The notes under the pieces were generated by a model. It was given only the letters and a program-made list of their open reading frames with translations. It ran no database searches and was not told the DNA's origin. This document shows positions 33,095-41,605 of a stretch of DNA of 42,272 bases, in pieces. The translations under genes were made by a program, and so were the position numbers. Origin of the DNA: Tannerellaceae bacterium (GTDB lineage: Bacteria > Bacteroidota > Bacteroidia > Bacteroidales > Tannerellaceae); contig JAIRKZ010000134.1 in assembly GCA_031259845.1 (NCBI GenBank), forward strand, positions 1 to 42,272, read 5' to 3'. Every line of letters starts with the position of its first letter. Positions within the stretch are counted from its first letter, which is position 1.

Positions 33095-34072
33095 ATGAAT
33101 AAACTTTCATTAAAACTTTTATTGGAAAAATTGATGAGCCGGCAGATTACTCGCAAAGAATTTGTTATGCTAAAAGATGATATGAAAAACTCACAGGATA
33201 AAGATATTGATTCTGCATTGCATTCTATTTGGGAAAGCTCAACCAACGATACTCTTATGAGTATAGATGTCAAAGAGCGAATAAGATACAATATAACTCG
33301 TCAGGTAGTTATGTCCGAAAGAAAAAAAACAGTGAGTTGGATACAAATCGTTGCCGTAATAGCAATCCCCATTTTATTTTGCTTAGGTTCCTATTATTAT
33401 TTTTCATCTAAATATGCTTTTGAGCCTGAAACTTTTGTGGTATTCACAGAGAAAGGACAGAGAACACAATTGCTTTTACCCGACGGTACCCACGTTTGGC
33501 TAAATTCCGGATCACGCCTTTGTTACGATACTGACTTTAATAAGAATAGCAGGAATGTGGAACTCGAAGGAGAGGCTTTTTTCGACGTCTCTCAAAACAA
33601 AAATTCTACCTTCAAGGTAAAAACCAGTAATGTCAATGTTTTGGTTCATGGTACGGCATTTAATGTATCAGCCTATCGAAATGAAGAAACAATAAATGTT
33701 TTTTTGGTGAGAGGGAAGATTAGTGTAGAAAACAACGCCGACAACCAGCTTCTGGCAGAGCTGTTACCGGATCAGCGAATATCTGTTTCAAAGATGGATA
33801 TGAAATGGCGTGTAGAAAGTTGTGATGCCGAGATGGAAAGTCTGTGGACGCAAAATATGTTGAAATTTGAAAATGTTCCGGCAACAGAAGTCTTCCGTAA
33901 ATTAGCGTATTGGTATAGGATGAATATAAATATTGAAAATTTGAATAAAGACATCCGTTATGGGTTTACTCTAAAAAGTGAGTCACTCAAGGAAATATTA
34001 GATGAGATAAATAAAATCACACCAATTAATTACAAAATAAACGGAAAGGAGGCGACTATCAAATATAAATAG
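33095..34072 (+). CDS. FecR-family anti-sigma factor
   Basis: An inner-membrane regulator of 325 residues that should hold the upstream sigma factor inactive and receive the signal from the SusC N-terminal domain in the periplasm. The cytoplasmic N-terminal part (1-80) precedes one membrane helix (WIQIVAVIAIPILFCLGSYY, 82-101). The FecR domain carries VVFTEKGQRTQLLLPDGTHV, then VELEGEAFFDVSQNK and VLVHGTAFNVSAY. The C-terminal DUF4974-type domain (from about 253) has FENVPATEVFRKLAYWY and GFTLKSESLKEILDEI. Confidence 0.93.
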   Translation: MNKLSLKLLLEKLMSRQITRKEFVMLKDDMKNSQDKDIDSALHSIWESSTNDTLMSIDVKERIRYNITRQVVMSERKKTVSWIQIVAVIAIPILFCLGSYYYFSSKYAFEPETFVVFTEKGQRTQLLLPDGTHVWLNSGSRLCYDTDFNKNSRNVELEGEAFFDVSQNKNSTFKVKTSNVNVLVHGTAFNVSAYRNEETINVFLVRGKISVENNADNQLLAELLPDQRISVSKMDMKWRVESCDAEMESLWTQNMLKFENVPATEVFRKLAYWYRMNINIENLNKDIRYGFTLKSESLKEILDEINKITPINYKINGKEATIKYK

Positions 34073-34086
34073 AGGAAGTTAAAAAA

Positions 34087-34112
34087 GCGTGAGGAACAGC
34101 CATTCCTCACGC
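34087..34112. terminator. Hairpin after the anti-sigma gene
   Basis: A perfect 10-bp stem GCGTGAGGAA/TTCCTCACGC with a six-base loop. It has no T-run after it on the plus strand, but an A-run before it, so a terminator would work only for minus-strand transcripts. It may instead mark an mRNA end or a leader structure of the SusC gene 124 bases on. Confidence 0.45.
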
Positions 34113-34235
34113 CTGAAGCATATGACAATCCGATAGTTCTTGCTATTTATCTAAACCTCGCTTGGATAAAAACGGATATGCTGTATGCGATTGGCAAAGA
34201 TATATATTTTTTTAATGTTTAATGTTTAATATTTT

Positions 34236-37200
34236 ATGCAATTCAGAATAAAGCAAACATTGTTGACCATGTTCTTTTTCTTGTTGATATGTAGTAATTT
34301 ATTTGCGCGTCTATCACAAAAAATCAATATACGGTTAGAAAAAGCTACTATAGAAAAATTTTTCACTACCATAGAAAGTAGAACGGACTATACATTCATG
34401 TATAAAAATCTGGATTTGACAACTCCAGTATCAATCGTTGCCGAAGAAACCGAATTATCAGCCATCTTGGATCAGGTATTATCCCCGCTTAATATTGAAT
34501 ATGAAATGTCCGGGAAGCGTATTGTCTTGAAAGATAAGATATTGATATCTCCAAGTGAAAATAAAACGATCAGAGGTTCGGTAACGGAAACAAATAATGA
34601 ACCGGCTATTGGAGCAAGTGTTCAGGTTAAGGGTACTACAACAGGAACAATTACTGATATAAATGGAAATTTTACATTAAATGTAGAGCAAGGTGCAATA
34701 CTTGTTATTACTTATATAGGGTATAAATCTGTTGAAATTAATGTAGGTAACCGAGAATTTTTAGCTATTAAATTAGAAGAAGATGTACAACTTATGGAAG
34801 AGGTTGTTGTTGTAGGGTATGGAGTACAACGCAAATCGGATGTTACAGGTTCGATTAGTGCAGTAACAGCAGAAGATATTTTAGCCCGTCCGCAGTTTAG
34901 CGCGTTAGAAGGACTAAAAGGGAAAGCTGCCGGGGTAAGTATTTTGAGTACAACAGGCAACCCTCTGGGATTAAATGGGGAAGGCCCTAAGGTCATTATT
35001 AGGGGAATGAATTCAATCAATACTTCTTCTAATCCTCTGTATGTAGTAGATGGCGTTCAAATGGTGGATTTTCATTATTTGAATCCGAACGATATTGAAC
35101 GTATAGAGGTGTTGAAGGACGCATCCTCAACTGCCATTTATGGTGCACGCGGCGCTAATGGCGTAATCTTGGTAACAACAAAACGTGGTAATATCGGAGA
35201 AGGACGAACCGTTGTGTCCTATAATGGTTATATTAGTTTGGGAACTATGGCCAGCAAAGTTGACTTAATGAATTCATCTGAATTTTTGGAGATGGAAGAT
35301 ATTGCTTTTTCTACACTTTCAAATTATAAAGCCGGACAAGATAAATTAGCAAGCTTAGGATTAAACGAATGGATTCCGCGTCGCACTGATCCCATGTATT
35401 TCGATGCGAATGGAAATCCCCTTTATGATACCGATTGGCAGGAAGAAGTAACTCGTTCGGCAATATCTCACAGTCATCAATTGAACGTACAACATCAAAA
35501 CAAAAGTTCCTCCGTAGGGGCTTTTCTCAATTATACTGAACAGGAAGGTATCTTGATTAATAACTATGTCAAACGTGTTAATGCCAAATTGTCTTTTGAT
35601 ACGAAACCCAAACGCTGGTTGGATATTTTATCAAACATATTGGTAAACCATTCATGGGGAAATACAAGTGAAGGTGGTGGAGTAAATCGTAATATGTGGG
35701 AAATGTCTCCGCTGATTCCGGTAAAATTTCCTGATGGGAGATGGGGTACTTCTGATTATGCAACAGAGTTAGATTATAGTCTTGAAGGTATGGCTAATCC
35801 GGTTGAGGAGTTGGAAAGAGCTGTTCGTAACCGTGTCAATACAAAAATATTTGGAAACTTCGGACTGGTATTCCATATTACAGATGGATTAGATTTAAAA
35901 ACACAATTTGGAGTTGATTATAATACCAACACACAGAGAAATGCTTTACCCAACGATTTGAGATATATATCTTCGCCGAATGGAAGGGCTAATCTTTCTT
36001 ACCGGGAAAGAATGTTTTGGCAGGAAGAGACCTTTCTTAGCTATAATAAAGTGATTAAAGATCACCGTGTTAATGCAACATTAGGTGCGAGTTGGTCGCG
36101 ATCTCAAACGTTAAATTTTGATACAGGTAATGTAACAGGTTTTACTACAAATGATTTCTCATTTTATAATTTAGCAGCAGGTTCTACTCCGTCCGCGCCT
36201 ACTTCAAGTTATACTGATTGGGCTATTCATTCAGTTTTTGCCAGAGCAAGTTATACATTTAAAGATAAATATATGACAACTCTAACATTACGTGCTGATG
36301 GCTCTTCACGATTTGGAGCAAATAATAAATATGGATTCTTCCCCTCTGCCGGTTTAGGCTGGAATATTTCAAATGAAGATTTTCTTAAAGATGCCGCATG
36401 GCTTAGTAATTTGAAATTGCATACAAGTTATGGACGTACGGGTAATACTGAGATTCAGGAATACAGATCGTTGTCGCTTATGACATCAAGTACCATATTG
36501 TTAAATGGAGGCCGCGCTGCAACAACCCAAATGAATAATATGCCTAATCCTGATTTAACATGGGAAAAGACAGACCAGTTTGATGTTGGAATAAACCTTG
36601 GCTTATTTGGCAACAGACTCAATCTGGACTTGGATTTTTATCATAAGGCTACTAAAGACTTATTATTGGAACGTCCGATACCTTATGAAACCGGATTTGC
36701 AAGTGTTTATTATAATATGGGACAGGTTGATAATACAGGTATTGATCTTCTGTTGTCAGGTATAATTGCAGACTTCGGAAAATTCTCCTGGGAATCGACT
36801 TTGAATATGAATTTTAATAAAAATGAAATCAAAAAATTGGGAGAAAATGATGAAGACATACGGGTCAATAATTATATATGGCATCGCGTTGGTTACCCTT
36901 TGGGCAGTTTTAACACTCAAATAAGATTGGGAATTTGGGGTGAGAACGAGAGGGCAGAGGCAGAGGCCGTTGGAGCAGCCCCTGGCGTGAAAAAATTATC
37001 TGCTGCGCGTGAATTTACCGGACAAAGCGGAATCCCTAAATATACAGGTAGTTTTATTAATAAGTTCAAGTATGGGAACTTTGATTTAACCCTTGATTTG
37101 CAATTTGTTACCGGCGTAGAGACTTTCCAGACCTTTCTTGGGGCGGCTTTAGACCGCGCAGGTGTTGCCAATGGCTTAAAACTTATGTTGACTGATGGAT

Positions 37201-37544
37201 GGAGACCCAATAGAACAAATACAATGTTCCAGCAAATCCGCCATACTTCATACGCAGGACAAAGTAGTGGAGATGATTCATTTTGGGTGGCAGATGGTTC
37301 ATATTTGCGTGGCAACTTAATTCAATTAGGTTATACTTTTGATAAATCATTGCTTAAAAAGTATGGAATGAATAATTTAAGACTTAATTTCAGTATTAGT
37401 AATGCTTTCCTCATAACCTCGAAAGACTTCTATGGTTATGATCCTGAGGCCTCTGACAGTACTGGAAAATTTCAACAAAATACGTTCTTTTATCAATATC
37501 CGAGAGAACGTACTTTTACATTAGGAGCTAATTTTGATTTTTAA
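34236..37544 (+). CDS. SusC/RagA-type TonB-dependent outer-membrane receptor with signalling domain
   Basis: An outer-membrane transporter of 1102 residues. After the signal peptide (to about 25) comes an STN/secretin short domain (28-101, INIRLEKATIEKFFTTIESR), which in FecA-type systems touches the anti-sigma protein. The carboxypeptidase-like beta domain (111-190) has GSVTETNNEPAIGASVQVKG. The TonB-box-like MEEVVVVGYGVQRKSDVTGS is at 187-206. The plug has NPLYVVDGVQM and STAIYGARGANGVILVTTK. The rest is the 22-strand barrel, ending in an aromatic-terminated strand (TLGANFDF). The STN domain and the sigma/FecR pair upstream agree on ligand-induced expression. SusD follows 20 bases later. 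Confidence 0.95.
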   Translation: MQFRIKQTLLTMFFFLLICSNLFARLSQKINIRLEKATIEKFFTTIESRTDYTFMYKNLDLTTPVSIVAEETELSAILDQVLSPLNIEYEMSGKRIVLKDKILISPSENKTIRGSVTETNNEPAIGASVQVKGTTTGTITDINGNFTLNVEQGAILVITYIGYKSVEINVGNREFLAIKLEEDVQLMEEVVVVGYGVQRKSDVTGSISAVTAEDILARPQFSALEGLKGKAAGVSILSTTGNPLGLNGEGPKVIIRGMNSINTSSNPLYVVDGVQMVDFHYLNPNDIERIEVLKDASSTAIYGARGANGVILVTTKRGNIGEGRTVVSYNGYISLGTMASKVDLMNSSEFLEMEDIAFSTLSNYKAGQDKLASLGLNEWIPRRTDPMYFDANGNPLYDTDWQEEVTRSAISHSHQLNVQHQNKSSSVGAFLNYTEQEGILINNYVKRVNAKLSFDTKPKRWLDILSNILVNHSWGNTSEGGGVNRNMWEMSPLIPVKFPDGRWGTSDYATELDYSLEGMANPVEELERAVRNRVNTKIFGNFGLVFHITDGLDLKTQFGVDYNTNTQRNALPNDLRYISSPNGRANLSYRERMFWQEETFLSYNKVIKDHRVNATLGASWSRSQTLNFDTGNVTGFTTNDFSFYNLAAGSTPSAPTSSYTDWAIHSVFARASYTFKDKYMTTLTLRADGSSRFGANNKYGFFPSAGLGWNISNEDFLKDAAWLSNLKLHTSYGRTGNTEIQEYRSLSLMTSSTILLNGGRAATTQMNNMPNPDLTWEKTDQFDVGINLGLFGNRLNLDLDFYHKATKDLLLERPIPYETGFASVYYNMGQVDNTGIDLLLSGIIADFGKFSWESTLNMNFNKNEIKKLGENDEDIRVNNYIWHRVGYPLGSFNTQIRLGIWGENERAEAEAVGAAPGVKKLSAAREFTGQSGIPKYTGSFINKFKYGNFDLTLDLQFVTGVETFQTFLGAALDRAGVANGLKLMLTDGWRPNRTNTMFQQIRHTSYAGQSSGDDSFWVADGSYLRGNLIQLGYTFDKSLLKKYGMNNLRLNFSISNAFLITSKDFYGYDPEASDSTGKFQQNTFFYQYPRERTFTLGANFDF

Positions 37545-37564
37545 TTAATAAAATGTAAATTAAA

Positions 37565-39187
37565 ATGAAAAAAACGATATGTTATTCAGCAATAGCTGTT
37601 TTCTTATTAGTTATTTCTTCATGTAATGATTTTTTGGAGGAAACCCCAAAAAGTTCCATTACACAAGACAGGTTCTTTACTTCAAGTTCTGATGCATATT
37701 CTGCAGTAAATATTTTATATAGAAAAGGGTTTATGAATGCAATGAGCTCCGGTTCATATACTGGTTGCCAATTAATGTATTCAACCGGCTACCGTACAGG
37801 TTTAATTGACAATCCTGTTGGTAGAGGGAATAATATGTTTATTACCAGAATGCAACAAATGAATGTAGACCCAATTACTGATGGGAGTACCATGCAGGGA
37901 ATCTGGTCAAATCCTTATGAAGTAATTGTGCGTAATGCTAATTTTGTGATTGAGAATCTGAATAAGACAGGTAATTGTCCTGAATTAACAGACGCTGAAC
38001 GTGAGCAATTGTTAGGCGAGGCCCATTTTTTCAGAGCTTTGAATTATTATTATTTAGTAAGAGTTTTCGGGCCTGTTCCCATTGTCCTCAATTACTATAC
38101 TTCTCTTGATGATTTATATGTGAGGCGTTCATCTGAGACGTTGGTTTATAAACAAATTATGGCTGATTTAGATATAGCTTTGGCTGCCGGTTTGCCGGAA
38201 AAGCCTATGCCTGAAAATGGTTTTAGGATTTCACACGCAAGCGTTTTGGCTTTAGCCGCTGATGTATGTATGAGTATGGCCGGTTATCCTGTTTTGGATC
38301 AATCAAAATATGCTCTTGCTGCCCAATATGCAAAAGAACTGATAGGTAGTTCGGCTTATGCTTTGATTCAGCATGGAGATGGTTTTGACGCGAGTAATCC
38401 TGCTACCTGGGATAAAAGTGCATATACTGCATTACGCACATCCGACAATGAAAAAGAATATTTGTTAGTGAGGGAATATGATACATCTATTTCTAATGCG
38501 AATGAACAACCAACATGGTGTTTACCATACGAAGCGGTTACATGGAATATTTTTAAATATCCTGTTTATGTCAATGCGTGGCACCCGCATCTTATATTAC
38601 ATGCTGCTTATGATGTGAACGACGACTTGCGTTTTCAGGAAAAACAGTATTTCCATAGTAGTTATACAGATGCTAAAGGAACGGTACATGATTTTGGTGG
38701 AAAGTATGCATACTTCTGGTGGGAAGAAGAAGCATTATTATCAACACAGCGCGCACAAAAAGATATTTGTGTATATCGTTTAAGTGAAATCTATCTATTA
38801 GCTGCCGAAGCTTTAGCGAGATCGGGAAATGCGGTTACAGATGAAGCTGCCGGCTATTTAGCTACTATAAAAGCTCGTGCTTCCTTAAGTAAAGACTATA
38901 ATACTGTCCTGAATGAAGTGAAAGCTATCACTGACACCGAAACTTTTGTAGAAGAAGTGTTAGCAGAAAAAATTAGAGAAACTCTTTTTGAGTTTAAACT
39001 TTGGACTGATATTGCACGCACACGTAAATATCCTGCCATTGTTAATGGAAAATTCGGATTTGTTCCTTTAATTGGAGCAAAAAATCCATGGGATGCTACT
39101 TATACTGAAAGTAATTTGTATTTTCCTTTGGGAGAACCTGTCACACAGCGAAACCCATTATTAAATGAACCTCCATTAACTGAATAA
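37565..39187 (+). CDS. SusD/RagB-type glycan-binding lipoprotein
   Basis: A surface lipoprotein of 540 residues that caps the SusC barrel and captures oligosaccharide. The lipobox is in FLLVISSCNDFLEETPKSS (Cys20), followed by the usual SusD N-terminus. TPR-like helices include LLGEAHFFRALNYYYLVRVF, FGPVPIV, and the late CVYRLSEIYLLAAEALARSG. The C-terminal part has VLAEKIRETLFEFKLWTDIA and YFPLGEPVTQRNPLL. It pairs with the SusC gene 20 bases upstream; the GH95 gene starts 13 bases downstream. Confidence 0.95.
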   Translation: MKKTICYSAIAVFLLVISSCNDFLEETPKSSITQDRFFTSSSDAYSAVNILYRKGFMNAMSSGSYTGCQLMYSTGYRTGLIDNPVGRGNNMFITRMQQMNVDPITDGSTMQGIWSNPYEVIVRNANFVIENLNKTGNCPELTDAEREQLLGEAHFFRALNYYYLVRVFGPVPIVLNYYTSLDDLYVRRSSETLVYKQIMADLDIALAAGLPEKPMPENGFRISHASVLALAADVCMSMAGYPVLDQSKYALAAQYAKELIGSSAYALIQHGDGFDASNPATWDKSAYTALRTSDNEKEYLLVREYDTSISNANEQPTWCLPYEAVTWNIFKYPVYVNAWHPHLILHAAYDVNDDLRFQEKQYFHSSYTDAKGTVHDFGGKYAYFWWEEEALLSTQRAQKDICVYRLSEIYLLAAEALARSGNAVTDEAAGYLATIKARASLSKDYNTVLNEVKAITDTETFVEEVLAEKIRETLFEFKLWTDIARTRKYPAIVNGKFGFVPLIGAKNPWDATYTESNLYFPLGEPVTQRNPLLNEPPLTE

Positions 39188-39200
39188 TTAAGTATCTGTC

Positions 39201-41582
39201 ATGAATAAAAAAACAGTTCAATATATTAAAAGTGTACTTATTGTATTTTTAATAGCAACGTATGTGCCTGTTTGTTATGCTTTTGATAATAAGTCGCAAA
39301 ACGATATGATTTTATGGTATAATACCAAACCGAGTACAGTCAGGGGGGTAACAGCGCCCGAACCTCTTCCTGTAGGGAATGGTTTGCTTGGCGCATTGGT
39401 ATATGGTAGCGTAAGCGAAGACAGGATTGCGCTGAACGAAACAAGTTTCTGGTCGGGAGCGCCGCATGATTATAACGACCCCAATGCCGGAAAATATTAT
39501 AAGCCAATACAGGATTTGCTGGTTGCAGGCAAATTTAAAGAAGCGGAAAAGATGGCCGACGAACATTTCTATGGAAAGCCTGCCGCACAGGCTGCTTACC
39601 AACCGCTTGGCAATATGAATTTTATTCATTATGGGATTGATGATGACAAAACGACCAATTATTACCGCGATTTGGATATGCTCAACGGTATTACATCGGT
39701 TTCTTTTACTGATAATGGCGTAAACTACAAACGCGAAGTGTTTGTTTCTTATCCCGACAAGGTATTGGTAATGCTGATTACTGCCGATAAACCCGGAAAA
39801 ATATCATTTGATGTATCTTTAGACAGCCATTTTATGGATAAGATAACAGCCGCCAATGGTAAGCTGACGTTAGACGGCGCTTGGGAAAACACGGTGCCCA
39901 ACTATTGGCTTGTAGGTGAAATTGCAGAAAAAGGCATGACGTTTCAAACGGTATTGCAAGCGAAAAGCGATGGAGGCCAATCAGGAATTTACAAAGACAG
40001 GTTGACTATCCGTAAGGCCAATTCGGTAGTTCTCATACTGACTGCCAGCACAAGCCACGTCAATTATAAAGACATAAGCGGTAATCCGGCAGCGCTTAAC
40101 CAACCCATTATGGCTAATGCTATCGCAAAAGACTATGCTACGCTCCGGTCTCGCCATGTGGCAGACTTCAGTTCGTTGATGGGAAGAGTCCGTATTCAGG
40201 TGGGCGACAAGTCTAAAAGCGAGAAAACCATTACCCAAAGAATAGCCGGCGTGAATAATGGAGAGCCTGACCCTCATTTAGAGACGCTTTGCTTCCAATG
40301 GGGGCGTTATATGCTTGTATCCAGCAGCCGCGCCGGCGGACAAGCTTCAACACTGCAAGCCATTTGGAATGAACGGTTAACTCCGCCCTGGGGTAGTAAG
40401 TATACCATTAATATCAATACCCAGATGAATTACTGGCCGGCCGAGGTAACTAATTTAGGCGAATGCCACATACCCCTGATTGAGATGGTGAAAGACTTGG
40501 CTGAAAACGGAGTAAAAACCGCTCGGATATATTACCCCGGGTCTAAAGGATGGGTAACACACCACAACGTAGACCTGTGGAGAGGCGCTGCGCCGGTAGA
40601 TATGGCGCGATATGGCATGTGGCCCGTGGGTGGCGCCTGGCTGTGCCAGCATCTGTGGGAACATTATGCCTTTAGTAATGGAGACAAAGAAATGCTGAAA
40701 GATATTTATCCGGCGCTAAAAGGTTCTGCAGAATTTCTGTCGAGCATTTTGGTTGAACATCATAAATATGGCTACCTGGTGACGCCTGTCTCTATGTCGC
40801 CTGAACATGGGTATTATTTCGACGACAGCAACACCCTGGCCTTTTTATCACAGGGCGCTACGATGGATGCAGGTATCATGCGCGAACTGTTCACTCACGT
40901 CATAGAAGCGAGTAAAATACTGAATGTTGACGCTGCTCTCCGCAAACAATTGGAGACGATTCTTCCCAAGTTGCCACCTTATAAGGTGAACCAACTGGGT
41001 TATGTACAGGAATGGGTTGAAGATTGGCGTCCTCAGCGGGGCGGCCATGATGTATCTCCCTATTTTCCATTTTTCCCGGGGAAAAGCGTCTTGTTTCACA
41101 GAGAAAGCGATAAGGAAATCGTCAAAGCATACCAATATTGGCTTGAGTCTCGTGGTTTGCGTGGCGGTGGTTTTCCCGGCGCCTGGAATATCTGCATGTG
41201 GGCAAGGATGGAGCGGGGAGATCGTACAGGCGCGTTGATACAGACGGCAGTTGCCGGCAGCGCAGGCTCTATCCTGCGTCAGGGAACAGGCGCTCAGGTG
41301 GATGGGCCATTTGGATTTACGGCCGGCATTGCCGAATCGTTGATTCAAAGTCATGCCGGAGAGATAAGTTTGCTTCCTGCATTACCTTCAGGCTGGTCAG
41401 TGGCAGGAGAAGTCTCTGGTTTACGCGCAAGAGGCGGATATGAGGTAAATATGAAATGGGAAAAAGGCAGGCTTACAAAAGCGGAGATTAGTAATCCCAA
41501 TGGAGGCGTTTGTAATGTTCGCTACAATGGTAAAGTTATAAAAGCAACCATACCGAAAGGAGCCCCATTTATTATTAATTAA
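39201..41582 (+). CDS. GH95 alpha-L-fucosidase-like glycoside hydrolase
   Basis: An exported enzyme of 793 residues, probably periplasmic, expected to remove terminal alpha-1,2-linked fucose or related alpha-L-galactose from host or plant glycans. A signal peptide (MNKKTVQYIKSVLIVFLIAT) precedes the N-terminal beta domain with PLPVGNGLLGALVYG and NETSFWSG. The catalytic (alpha/alpha)6 barrel has INTQMNYWPAEVTNLGE, with N404/N406 aligning to the substrate-activating Asn pair, SMSPEHGY with E535 as acid, and AQVDGPFGFTAGIAESLIQS with D701. All key positions are filled. It is the only hydrolase in the SusCD locus, so the target glycan may need few cuts or be processed elsewhere. Its codon use is GC-richer than susC/susD. 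Confidence 0.9.
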   Translation: MNKKTVQYIKSVLIVFLIATYVPVCYAFDNKSQNDMILWYNTKPSTVRGVTAPEPLPVGNGLLGALVYGSVSEDRIALNETSFWSGAPHDYNDPNAGKYYKPIQDLLVAGKFKEAEKMADEHFYGKPAAQAAYQPLGNMNFIHYGIDDDKTTNYYRDLDMLNGITSVSFTDNGVNYKREVFVSYPDKVLVMLITADKPGKISFDVSLDSHFMDKITAANGKLTLDGAWENTVPNYWLVGEIAEKGMTFQTVLQAKSDGGQSGIYKDRLTIRKANSVVLILTASTSHVNYKDISGNPAALNQPIMANAIAKDYATLRSRHVADFSSLMGRVRIQVGDKSKSEKTITQRIAGVNNGEPDPHLETLCFQWGRYMLVSSSRAGGQASTLQAIWNERLTPPWGSKYTININTQMNYWPAEVTNLGECHIPLIEMVKDLAENGVKTARIYYPGSKGWVTHHNVDLWRGAAPVDMARYGMWPVGGAWLCQHLWEHYAFSNGDKEMLKDIYPALKGSAEFLSSILVEHHKYGYLVTPVSMSPEHGYYFDDSNTLAFLSQGATMDAGIMRELFTHVIEASKILNVDAALRKQLETILPKLPPYKVNQLGYVQEWVEDWRPQRGGHDVSPYFPFFPGKSVLFHRESDKEIVKAYQYWLESRGLRGGGFPGAWNICMWARMERGDRTGALIQTAVAGSAGSILRQGTGAQVDGPFGFTAGIAESLIQSHAGEISLLPALPSGWSVAGEVSGLRARGGYEVNMKWEKGRLTKAEISNPNGGVCNVRYNGKVIKATIPKGAPFIIN

Positions 41583-41605
41583 ATTAGTTAATTCTCTTCA
41601 AACAG

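Noticed and set aside
40848..41354. 168-codon minus-strand frame
   Set aside because: Antisense to the catalytic region of GH95.
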